Below are positions 6,340-13,604 of a stretch of DNA of 22,142 nucleotides, piece by piece (the stretch's first letter is position 1; each line of letters starts with the position of its first letter). The notes under the pieces are model-generated. The model did not search any database, was not told where the DNA came from, and was given only the letters and a program-made list of their open reading frames with translations. The translations under genes were made by a program, and so were the position numbers. The DNA is from an uncultured Oscillospiraceae bacterium (lineage in GTDB: Bacteria; Bacillota; Clostridia; Oscillospirales; Acutalibacteraceae), in assembly GCA_900549755.1 (NCBI GenBank), contig URPQ01000030.1, positions 1 through 22,142 on the forward strand, written 5' to 3'.

Positions 6340-7549
6340 AATTCCCGAGCTTTTGTGCCCCGCGGGCGACCTTACGCGGCTTTGCGCCGCCGTTGATTAC
6401 GGCGCTGATGCAGTCTACCTTGCGGGCGAGGAGTTCGGTATGCGCACCGCCGCTGCGAATTTCGGCGAGGAAGACCTGAAAAAAGGCATAGAATACGCCC
6501 ATAAGCACGGCGTAAAGGTGCATATTGCCTGTAATGTTATACCGCACAATGAGGAAATAGCCCGCCTGCCCGATTTCTTGAAAACCGTAAACGCTTTGGG
6601 GGCGGACGCGCTTATAGCGGCGGATATAGGCACAATAGGGCTTATAAAAAAATACGCGCCCGATACAGAGCTGCATGTTTCGGTGCAATCGGGCATATGC
6701 AATTACGAAACGGCGAATGCGTTTTACAATATGGGGGCTAAAAGGGTGGTTTTGGCAAGAGAGCTTTCTCTTGCGGAAATTGCGGAAATACGCGCGAAAA
6801 CCCGGCAGGACTTAGAGCTTGAAGCCTTTGCGCACGGCGCTATGTGCGTTTCGTTTTCGGCAAGGTGCCTGCTTTCAAGCTATATGACCGGGCGGGACGC
6901 AAACCGCGGCGACTGCGCGCAGCCCTGCCGCTGGAGCTATTCGCTTATGGAGGAAAAGCGCCCCGGGCAGTATTTTGATATTACCGAGACCGATAAGGGC
7001 ACATATATTTTAAACGCGAACGACCTTTGTATGGCGGAGCAGCTTGATAAAATGGCAGCCGCCGGGGTAGACAGCATAAAAATTGAGGGCAGGGCAAAAT
7101 CGCACTATTATGTAGCCGTTACTGCAAACGCCTACCGCGGCGCGCTTGACAGCCTGAAAACCGCCGACGGCGATTGGAAATGCCCCGAATGGGTGACAGA
7201 AGAGCTTAACAAAATAAGCCACAGAACCTACTCTACAGGCTTTTATTTCGGCACGCCGCAAAACGCGCAGACCTACCAAAACGCTGGATATATACGGGAT
7301 TATTCCGTAGCGGCAATAGTGGAGGGTTATGAAAACGGCTGCATTACAGCCGTGCTTAAAAATAAATTTCTGCGCGGGCAGGAGTTTGATTGCTTAGAAC
7401 CGGGCAAGCCGCCCTTTACCGTTTCGGCAAATACGCTTTTTGATGGCGACGGAAACGAAATTGAGGTTGCTCCCCACCCGATGATGAAGCTTAAAATTCC
7501 CTTTGACCGACCGGTAAAGCCCGGCGCAATGCTCAGAATGAAGTATTAA
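6326..7549 (+). CDS. U32-family protein (peptidase U32, RlhA/TrhP-like)
   Basis: The U32 family, once annotated as collagenase-like peptidases, is now known largely for iron-sulfur enzymes that hydroxylate tRNA or rRNA from prephenate (TrhP, RlhA). The 407-residue protein shows ELLCPAGDLTRLCAAVDYGADAVYLAG at the start and the U32 signature at residues 165-183 (LEAFAHGAMCVSFSARCLL). Four cysteines, C174, C181, C197 and C201, match the iron-sulfur ligand pattern. Size and the short C-terminal barrel-like part resemble TrhP. The likely start is the TTG at 6326, about 11 nt after GGGAG and inside the end of mltG; no ATG is available close by. RNA hydroxylation is an inference from the family; the exact target is not decided. 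Confidence 0.9.
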   Translation: MAINKIPELLCPAGDLTRLCAAVDYGADAVYLAGEEFGMRTAAANFGEEDLKKGIEYAHKHGVKVHIACNVIPHNEEIARLPDFLKTVNALGADALIAADIGTIGLIKKYAPDTELHVSVQSGICNYETANAFYNMGAKRVVLARELSLAEIAEIRAKTRQDLELEAFAHGAMCVSFSARCLLSSYMTGRDANRGDCAQPCRWSYSLMEEKRPGQYFDITETDKGTYILNANDLCMAEQLDKMAAAGVDSIKIEGRAKSHYYVAVTANAYRGALDSLKTADGDWKCPEWVTEELNKISHRTYSTGFYFGTPQNAQTYQNAGYIRDYSVAAIVEGYENGCITAVLKNKFLRGQEFDCLEPGKPPFTVSANTLFDGDGNEIEVAPHPMMKLKIPFDRPVKPGAMLRMKY

Positions 7550-7592
7550 AAAAACACCTTACGTCAATAATAATGGCGTGAGGTGCTTTTTT
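7548..7592 (+). terminator. Intrinsic terminator between U32 and PBP genes, sequestering the PBP ribosome binding site
   Basis: A long hairpin starts in the U32 stop codon. Arm 1 (A-run, CACCTTACGTC, 7548-7565) pairs with arm 2 (GGCGTGAGGTG, then C and a T-run, 7575-7592) through 11 core pairs, two of them G-U, a mismatch, and an A-T tail; the loop is 7566-7574. Six Ts follow the stem. GAGGTG in arm 2 is also the ribosome binding site of the PBP gene, whose ATG follows the T-run with no gap. Confidence 0.8.
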
Positions 7593-9194
7593 ATGTCTGA
7601 TACGGGCTTCGGCGCGGTTTTTGCAAGAAGGGCTGCAATTTCATTTTTTATTTGCGTGGTTTTGTTTTTCAGCTGTATTTTAAGGGTGGCGGTGTCCGCT
7701 CTGACGGATTATTCCGCTGTTTTAAACCGACAAAGCGGTTATAGGCTTACCGTAGGAAAGCTGCGCGGCACGATATATGACAGAAATATGGTGCCGCTTA
7801 CCAATGCCGAAAGCAAAATTATAGCCGCCGTATCGCCCACACCGAGGGCAGTTACGGCTATAAGCGGGGTGCTTTACGGCGACGAGCTGCAAGGCGTGCT
7901 TGAAAAGCTTAAAGGCGGAAAGCCCGTGCTTTGCGAGGTTCCGCAGGAAATAGATTGCGACGGCATTGCCTGTATGCGGGTATACACGCATAATTCCGCC
8001 GATACGCCCGCAATTCACCTTTTGGGCTACACCGATTCGGATTTTCGCGGTATGGCGGGAATAGAAAAAGCCTACGATGATATTTTGTACTCGGAAAAGG
8101 AGGCGGCTTTTGTATATACAAAGGACGGCAAGGGCGATATTTTAGCGGGCGTAAAGCCCGTGGCGGAAAACGACAGCGCGGTTACGGCGGGCGGCGTGGT
8201 TACAACGCTTGATATAAACATTCAAACGGCGGCGGAAAAAGAGGCAGAGGCAATAGAGGCGGGCGCGGTTATAATAGCCGACTCAAAAACCGCCGAAATA
8301 AGGGCGATGGTGAGCCGCCCCGATTTTGACTGCACAAATCTTACGGAGTATCTGGGAGCGGATAATTCACCCCTTTTAAACCGCGCGCTTGCCGCGTTTA
8401 ACGTCGGCTCGGTTTTTAAAGCCTGCGTAGCCGCGGCGGGAATAGAGGCGGGCAAAGGGAGCTTCAGCTATAACTGCACGGGCAGTTGCAAAATAATAGA
8501 CCGTACCTTTAAATGCCACAAGCGCTCGGGACACGGGCTTATGACCCTTAAAAGCGGTCTTGCAAATTCCTGTAACACGTTTTTTTACAATTTTGCCTTC
8601 AACATAGGCGCCGACGCGATTTTTAATATGGCGTCAAGCCTTAATTTCGGCAAAAGCTTTGATATATGCGAGGGTATTGCGAGCGCGGCGGGCAGTCTGC
8701 CACAGAGAGAAAGCCTTGATAATATAGCCTACCTTGCAAATTTTTCAATAGGACAGGGGGAGTTGCTGCTCTCCCCCGCCGCAATGCTGACATTATACTG
8801 CGCGGCGGCATATGACGGCAGCTACGCGCTGCCCACGGCGGTTGCGGGCACGCTGGCGGGCGGAAAGTTTACCCCCACTGCCGAGCGCGGCAGAACAAGG
8901 GTTATGACGGCGAGAACCGCAAAAGAGCTGCGGGAATATTTAAGCGCCGTTATAACCGAGGGCACAGGCAAGGCGGCAGCGCCCAAAACCGTGAGCGCCG
9001 CGGGAAAAACCGCAACGGCGCAAACCGGAAGGTATGAAAACGGCAAGGAAATATGCGAGGGGTGGTTCTGCGGCTTTTTCCCCGCGGAGGAGCCGCAATA
9101 CACCGTAATAGTTTTTTCCGAAAACACAGAAAAACAAACTAAAAGCTGCGCTGAAATTTTCGCCGCAATAGCGGACAGACTGAGCGAAAAATAA
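7593..9194 (+). CDS. Class B penicillin-binding protein (PbpA/SpoVD-like transpeptidase)
   Basis: A membrane-anchored D,D-transpeptidase that crosslinks peptidoglycan. About 533 residues: short cytosolic tail, one membrane segment near residues 14-36 (AAISFFICVVLFFSCILRVAVSA broken up here only by position), a pedestal region containing RGTIYDRNMVPL, and a transpeptidase domain. The active-site serine is in SVFK (273-276), the second motif is SCN (326-328), and the third is KTATAQTG (472-479), with alanine where classical PBPs have KTG. There is no PASTA domain, and it is shorter than typical FtsI or PBP2. The ATG at 7593 is used because GAGGTG precedes it by 8 nt; an upstream GTG at 7578 lies inside the terminator stem. 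Which process it serves (elongation, division or sporulation) cannot be told. Confidence 0.93.
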   Translation: MSDTGFGAVFARRAAISFFICVVLFFSCILRVAVSALTDYSAVLNRQSGYRLTVGKLRGTIYDRNMVPLTNAESKIIAAVSPTPRAVTAISGVLYGDELQGVLEKLKGGKPVLCEVPQEIDCDGIACMRVYTHNSADTPAIHLLGYTDSDFRGMAGIEKAYDDILYSEKEAAFVYTKDGKGDILAGVKPVAENDSAVTAGGVVTTLDINIQTAAEKEAEAIEAGAVIIADSKTAEIRAMVSRPDFDCTNLTEYLGADNSPLLNRALAAFNVGSVFKACVAAAGIEAGKGSFSYNCTGSCKIIDRTFKCHKRSGHGLMTLKSGLANSCNTFFYNFAFNIGADAIFNMASSLNFGKSFDICEGIASAAGSLPQRESLDNIAYLANFSIGQGELLLSPAAMLTLYCAAAYDGSYALPTAVAGTLAGGKFTPTAERGRTRVMTARTAKELREYLSAVITEGTGKAAAPKTVSAAGKTATAQTGRYENGKEICEGWFCGFFPAEEPQYTVIVFSENTEKQTKSCAEIFAAIADRLSEK

Positions 9195-9242
9195 AAAGCG
9201 ATTAAAAAAATACACTATTGAATAATTTTTTATACATTTTCG

Positions 9243-9284
9243 ATAGAAAAATCTATTTAAAAAATTAGCCCTCCGAAATATAAT
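9243..9284 (+). promoter_or_regulatory. Putative mgl promoter region with inverted repeat
   Basis: TATAAT at 9279-9284 is a perfect -10 box, but only a weak TTTAAA occupies the -35 position at 9256-9261. Directly over and upstream of the -35 lies an inverted repeat ATAGA-AAAA-TCTAT (9243-9256), a possible activator site. A small stem TCGAC...GTCGA (about 9291-9308) lies in the leader. mglB starts at 9332 after ACGGAGGC. A weak -35 fits a promoter that needs an activator such as the nearby YesN-type regulator; this is inference. Confidence 0.45.
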
Positions 9285-9331
9285 AATACTCGACGACAGG
9301 AAGTCGAATAAAGAAACGGAGGCAACTCAAA

Positions 9332-10399
9332 ATGAAAAAAATATTAGCAGTAATTCTTACTTTGGCGTTTGCTTTAGGTCTTACCGCTTGCGGTTCGGGA
9401 GACGGCGGTTCATCCGACGGCGAGGTTTCGGTTTTCTACTACACCTACAGCGACGCCTACATTTCAAGCGTTCGTTCGGCAATGGATAAGTTCTTGAAGG
9501 ACGCAGGGCTGAAATTCCAGAATTACGACGCAAACGGCAACCAGACAACCCAGACCGAGCAGGTAACCACCGCTCTTGCAAAGGGCTCAAAGCTCCTTGT
9601 AGTTAATGTTGTTGACACCGGCTCAAACGACGCCGCGCAGAACATTATCGACCAGGCAAAAGCGAAAAATGTTCCGGTAATCTTCTTCAACCGTTCTGTT
9701 CAGGAATCGGTTGTAACCAGCTATGACAAGTGCGTATTCGTAGGAACCGATTACGAAATGGCAGGTCATATGCAGGGCGAAATGATAGGCAAATATTTAG
9801 TTGAAAATTACAATAAGCTTGACCTTAACGGCGACGGAAAGATAAGCTATGTAATGTTCAAGGGTCAGGAAGGCAACATGGAGGCTATCGCCCGCACACA
9901 GTACGGCGTTGAGGACGCTAACAAGGTGCTCAAAGCTGCAGGCAAGCCCGAGCTTGAATTCTATGACGCTTCAAATAAGAACAAATACCTTGTAGACCAG
10001 AACGGTCAGTGGTCATCTGCTGCCGCTACCGATTATATGAGTACAATTTTAGCGCAGTACAGCGAGAGCAACAAGAATATGGTTGAACTTGTAATCGCAA
10101 ACAACGACGATATGGCGCTCGGCGCAATTTCCTCCTTGCAGACCGCAGGTTACAATAAAGAGGGTGCAAAGGCTATTCCGGTATTCGGTGTTGACGCGAC
10201 CGACGCCGCTAAATCCGCTATTAAGAGCGGCGCTATGGTAAGTACCATTAAGCAGGACGCCGACGGTATGGCAAAGGCTATTACTTCTATCGCGCAGAAC
10301 TTCTTAGGCGATAAGGAAGCCCTTGACGGACTTGACAGTGAAAACCTTGTAGGCAAGTGGAGAGTAAATATCCCCTACGGTACCTACACCGGCGAATAA
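9332..10399 (+). CDS. mglB: Galactose/glucose-type sugar-binding lipoprotein (MglB-like)
   Basis: Extracellular binding protein of a sugar ABC importer. The 355-residue protein has a lipoprotein signal with lipobox LTAC (Cys 20) followed by a Gly/Ser-rich linker. The body is a periplasmic-binding-protein type 1 (LacI-like) fold: VFYYTYSDAYISSVRSAMDKF, KLLVVNVVD, VIFFNRS, NNDDMALGAISSLQTAGYN and PVFGVDATDAAKSAI. A calcium-loop sequence, DLNGDGKIS, matches the EF-hand-like loop of enteric MglB, which supports galactose/glucose-type ligands over ribose. It is the first gene of the mglBAC operon and is followed by a stable hairpin, expected to raise its mRNA level above that of mglA and mglC. Confidence 0.93.
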   Translation: MKKILAVILTLAFALGLTACGSGDGGSSDGEVSVFYYTYSDAYISSVRSAMDKFLKDAGLKFQNYDANGNQTTQTEQVTTALAKGSKLLVVNVVDTGSNDAAQNIIDQAKAKNVPVIFFNRSVQESVVTSYDKCVFVGTDYEMAGHMQGEMIGKYLVENYNKLDLNGDGKISYVMFKGQEGNMEAIARTQYGVEDANKVLKAAGKPELEFYDASNKNKYLVDQNGQWSSAAATDYMSTILAQYSESNKNMVELVIANNDDMALGAISSLQTAGYNKEGAKAIPVFGVDATDAAKSAIKSGAMVSTIKQDADGMAKAITSIAQNFLGDKEALDGLDSENLVGKWRVNIPYGTYTGE

Positions 10400-10409
10400 T
10401 ATATAACTT

Positions 10410-10440
10410 TCACAGCAGCCGGAATAACCGGCTGCTGTGA
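10410..10440 (+). other. Intercistronic hairpin between mglB and mglA
   Basis: A perfect 13-bp stem (TCACAGCAGCCGG and its complement) with the loop AATAA. No U-tract follows (next bases are GCAAAAAAACGGGGGAG), so it is more likely an mRNA-stabilising or partial-termination structure than a full terminator. Such hairpins after binding-protein genes commonly protect the upstream message from 3' exonucleases. Confidence 0.75.
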
Positions 10441-10465
10441 GCAAAAAAACGGGGGAGATAGGCTT

Positions 10466-12007
10466 ATGAACGAGCAGAGAAACGTTACAAACAATACCAC
10501 GGTAAGCGAAAAGCCTGTTCTGCTTAGAATGGAAAACATTGAAAAGGCTTTTCCGGGCGTCAAGGCGCTTGATAAGGTAAATCTTACCGTAAAGGCGGGC
10601 ACCGTGCACGCGCTTATGGGCGAAAACGGCGCCGGCAAATCAACACTTATGAAATGTCTTTTCGGGGTATATAACAAGGACTCGGGAAACATATATTTAG
10701 ACGGCAGGGAAATAAACTTCAAAAACTCCAAGGAAGCGCTTGAAAACGGGGTTGCAATGGTGCACCAGGAGCTGAACCAGGCGCTCAAGCGCAACGTTAT
10801 GGATAATATGTGGCTGGGGCGTTTCCCCACGGTTGCAAAGGGCGTGCCCATAACCAGCGAAAAGAAAATGTACGCCGCCACAAAAGAAATTTTTGAAAAA
10901 TTAGAGGTCAATGTTGACCCCAAAACCGTTATGAGCACAATGCCGGTATCGCAGCGCCAAATGGTGGAAATTGCGAAAGCGGTATCCTATAACGCAAAGG
11001 TGATAGTATTTGACGAACCTACTTCATCGCTTACAGAGGAAGAGGTTGAGCACCTTTTTAAAATTATAAATATGCTCCGCAGTCAGGGTTGCGGGATAAT
11101 ATATATTTCTCATAAAATGGCGGAAATTTTAAGAATTTCCGATGAGGTTACAATAATGCGCGACGGCAAATGGATAGCCACGCGCGAGGCAAAGGATTTA
11201 ACCACCGACGAAATTATAAAGCTTATGGTGGGCAGAGAATTAACAAATATTTACCCGCCCAAAACCAACGAAATAGGCGACGTTTTGTTTGAGGCGGATA
11301 ATTTAAGCTCTGAATACGCAAGGCTGAACGACGTGAGCTTTAAGGCGCGAAAAGGTGAAATAATAGGCGTTGCGGGGCTTGACGGCTCGGGCAGAACCGA
11401 GCTGCTTGAAAATATTTTCGGCGTGGCAACAAGGCGCAGCGGCACCTTAAAACTTAACGGCAGGGAGATTAAAAACCGCAACCCGGGCGACTCAATTAAA
11501 AACGGGTTTGCCCTGCTTACCGAAGAGCGCCGCGCAACCGGAATTTTCGGAATACTCAATATTCGCGAAAACGCGACCATTTCAAGCCTTGATAAATGCA
11601 AAAAAGGTCCGTTTTTAAGCAAGGCGAAACTTAAAGCAAACACCGATTGGTGCATAAACTCAATGCACGTTAAAACGCCCACGCAGGAGACCAAGATACG
11701 CTCGTTATCGGGCGGTAATCAGCAAAAGGTGATACTCGGGCGCTGGCTTTTAACAGAGCCTACGGTGCTGCTGCTCGATGAGCCTACAAGAGGAATCGAC
11801 GTAGGCGCGAAGTACGAAATTTATCAGCTTATAATCGACCTTGCCGCAAAGGGCAAAACGGTTATAATGGTGTCGTCCGAAATGCCGGAGCTGCTCGGTG
11901 TGTGCGACAGAATACTGGTAATGTCGGGCGGAAAATTAGCGGGCGAGGTAAACGCCGATACCGCTACCCAAGAGGATATAATGACTCTTGCGGCTAAATT
12001 TGCATAG
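10466..12007 (+). CDS. mglA: Sugar ABC importer ATP-binding protein with two ATPase domains (MglA-like)
   Basis: Energises the sugar importer in the cytosol. The 513-residue protein is a tandem ABC ATPase. Domain 1 has the Walker A motif GENGAGKST (residues 52-60), a signature altered to VSQRQMVEIAKA, and Walker B VIVFDEPTSSL. Domain 2 has a degenerate P-loop (GLDGSGRTELL), an intact signature LSGGNQQK, and Walker B VLLLDEPTRGID. The asymmetry of one good P-loop and one good signature is typical of MglA/RbsA/XylG. The ATG follows GGGGGAGATAGGCTT. The stop is 11 nt before mglC. The substrate is set by the binding protein, so galactose/glucose-type is inferred. Confidence 0.97.
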   Translation: MNEQRNVTNNTTVSEKPVLLRMENIEKAFPGVKALDKVNLTVKAGTVHALMGENGAGKSTLMKCLFGVYNKDSGNIYLDGREINFKNSKEALENGVAMVHQELNQALKRNVMDNMWLGRFPTVAKGVPITSEKKMYAATKEIFEKLEVNVDPKTVMSTMPVSQRQMVEIAKAVSYNAKVIVFDEPTSSLTEEEVEHLFKIINMLRSQGCGIIYISHKMAEILRISDEVTIMRDGKWIATREAKDLTTDEIIKLMVGRELTNIYPPKTNEIGDVLFEADNLSSEYARLNDVSFKARKGEIIGVAGLDGSGRTELLENIFGVATRRSGTLKLNGREIKNRNPGDSIKNGFALLTEERRATGIFGILNIRENATISSLDKCKKGPFLSKAKLKANTDWCINSMHVKTPTQETKIRSLSGGNQQKVILGRWLLTEPTVLLLDEPTRGIDVGAKYEIYQLIIDLAAKGKTVIMVSSEMPELLGVCDRILVMSGGKLAGEVNADTATQEDIMTLAAKFA

Positions 12008-12018
12008 GGGGAATTGAA

Positions 12019-13104
12019 ATGTCAACAGCTGCTATTAAAAGAAAAAACCGTTTTTCCGCGTGGATTGACGATTTCAAAGCTAAATCGGGCGCGGACAAGC
12101 GCAGAGCAATAACGGATTTACTTTTCAACAACGCAATGTATATAATTATTGCCGCGGCGGTAATATACATAGCAATAAGAGTGCCGGCTTTCTTAAAGCT
12201 GCCCTCAATAATCAATATAATTTCACTCACGGCTGCAAAGCTGCCCATAGCCCTCGGTATAGGCGGGGCGATAGTGCTTACGGGTACCGATATTTCGGCG
12301 GGCCGCTGCGTGGGGCTTACCGCGTGTATTGCGGCGTCGCTTTTACAAATGACGGGCTACGCCAATAAAATATTCCCGAATTTAAAGGTTATGCCTCTGT
12401 GGGTGGTGCTGCTTGCGGTTATCGCCGTGGGCGCGGTTATAGGCCTTGTAAACGGCTTTTTTGTGGCTAAATTCAAACTGCACCCGTTTATAGTAACCCT
12501 TTCTACCCAGCTTATTGTTTTCGGTCTTGTGCTTATGTATTTAATGCTTGGCGGAAACAACGGTCAGACCCTTTCGGGACTTGATACCTCTTACACCGAT
12601 TTCGTTCGCGGCACGCTCTTTAAAATAGGCAATGTAGCCGTTCCGAAATATGTGCTTTATTCGGTGATTTTAACCGCCCTTATGTGGGTTATCTGGAACA
12701 AGACAAAATTCGGTAAAAATATGTTCGCCGTAGGCTCAAACGAAGAGGCGGCAAACGTATCGGGCGTAAACGTGTTCTGGACAATAGTTTTGGTGTTCGT
12801 GCTCGCGGGCGCTATGTACGGTATAACAGGATTTATAGAGGGCGCGCGTATCGCATCCTGCTCTGCCAACACAGGTCTTAACTATGAATCGGACGCTATC
12901 GCGGCGTGCGTTATCGGCGGCGTTTCGTTCGTAGGCGGCACAGGTAAAATAAGCGGTATAGTAATAGGCGTGTTCCTTTTACAGATAATATTCGTAGGTC
13001 TTAACTTCCTCTCGGTAGACGCAAATATGCTCTACGTTATAAAGGGTCTTATAATCCTTGTGGCTTGCGCTATCGATATGCGTAAATATTTAGCGCGCAA
13101 ATAA
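12019..13104 (+). CDS. mglC: Sugar ABC importer permease (MglC-like)
   Basis: Membrane subunit of the importer. The 361-residue protein has a basic cytosolic start (IKRKNRFSAWIDDFKAKSG) and about eight to ten hydrophobic segments, beginning with NNAMYIIIAAAVIYIAI. Family landmarks are GIGGAIVLTGTDISAGRCVGL, GAVIGLVNGFFVAKFKLHPFIVTL spread across two helices, the MFAVGSNEEAANVSGVNV cytosolic coupling loop, and YESDAIAACVIGGVSFVGG near the end. These are the hallmarks of the BPD_transp_2 family (RbsC/MglC/XylH). The ATG has GGGGGAATTGAA upstream, and the next gene begins 22 nt after the stop. Confidence 0.97.
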   Translation: MSTAAIKRKNRFSAWIDDFKAKSGADKRRAITDLLFNNAMYIIIAAAVIYIAIRVPAFLKLPSIINIISLTAAKLPIALGIGGAIVLTGTDISAGRCVGLTACIAASLLQMTGYANKIFPNLKVMPLWVVLLAVIAVGAVIGLVNGFFVAKFKLHPFIVTLSTQLIVFGLVLMYLMLGGNNGQTLSGLDTSYTDFVRGTLFKIGNVAVPKYVLYSVILTALMWVIWNKTKFGKNMFAVGSNEEAANVSGVNVFWTIVLVFVLAGAMYGITGFIEGARIASCSANTGLNYESDAIAACVIGGVSFVGGTGKISGIVIGVFLLQIIFVGLNFLSVDANMLYVIKGLIILVACAIDMRKYLARK

Positions 13105-13126
13105 AAATTAAACGGCGGTGAACGGT

Positions 13127-13471
13127 ATGGAAAACAAAACGGCAAATAAAAAGGGCGGACTTTACGCAAGGGTGAATATGTCGGTAAAATCCGCTAATAT
13201 TATGGTGGGAGTGCTTGTGGCGGCACTTATAATAGTTTCGGTGTTTATTGTAAAGCATAACGGCTTTACCGTTAAGTTTGATACCGACGGCGGCTCGTAT
13301 GTAGCCCCCGTGAAGGCTATGTATTCCGAAACCGTATCGCCCGCCGACCCGGTTAAAGAGGGCTACGAATTTACCGGCTGGTACACCGACCGCGACTGCA
13401 CAAACGCATGGCTCGCGGAGGACGGAATTACCGGCAGTATGACGCTGTATGCCGGCTGGAGCGAAAAATAA
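13127..13471 (+). CDS. Small single-pass membrane protein with one InlB-type B-repeat
   Basis: About 114 residues. A short basic cytosolic tail (MENKTANKKGGLYARVNMSV) is followed by one membrane segment at about residues 24-42 (NIMVGVLVAALIIVSVFIV). A single extracellular module follows that matches the Listeria-Bacteroides / InlB B-repeat pattern (Flg_new): FTVKFDTDGGS near the start, PVKEGYEFTGWYTD in the middle, and TLYAGW near the end. The ATG at 13127 is chosen over the GTG at 13118, for which no good site is visible. It sits 22 nt after mglC and before the terminator, so it is co-transcribed with the importer. Its role is unknown; an accessory or anchoring function at the importer or cell wall is possible. 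Confidence 0.85.
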   Translation: MENKTANKKGGLYARVNMSVKSANIMVGVLVAALIIVSVFIVKHNGFTVKFDTDGGSYVAPVKAMYSETVSPADPVKEGYEFTGWYTDRDCTNAWLAEDGITGSMTLYAGWSEK

Positions 13472-13479
13472 TTTATATG

Positions 13480-13533
13480 CCTCCCCCAAAGGCGCGGGGG
13501 AGACTGATTAAAAAAGGTCTCTCCCGTGTTTTT
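13480..13533 (+). terminator. Terminator after the mgl operon, with competing hairpins
   Basis: Segment A (CTCCCCC, 13481-13487) can pair with segment B (GGGGGAG, 13496-13502). Segment B with the following AC (GGGGGAGAC) can alternatively pair with segment C (GTCTCTCCC, 13517-13525, one bulged base). Only B-C is followed by GTGTTTTTA, so B-C is the terminator. A-B would be an antiterminator-like alternative. It ends the mglBAC transcript before the promoter of the regulator genes. Confidence 0.65.
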
Positions 13534-13546
13534 AAATTTGACTTAC

Positions 13547-13575
13547 TTGATTTTTACCTTCGTTTATATTATACT
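13547..13575 (+). promoter_or_regulatory. Promoter of the sensor/regulator operon
   Basis: TTGATT (13547-13552), a 17-nt spacer, and TATACT (13570-13575). It lies just after the mgl terminator and 30 nt before the regulator ATG at 13605, which has a GCGGGGG ribosome binding site. The regulator genes therefore have their own promoter. Confidence 0.65.
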
Positions 13576-13604
13576 GAATACATAATATAAGCGGGGGTAT
13601 TTTA

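Noticed and set aside
13408..13590. Open frame of 60 residues across the mgl terminator
   Set aside because: It overlaps the B-repeat gene in another frame, the terminator and the regulator promoter, and has no recognisable domain.
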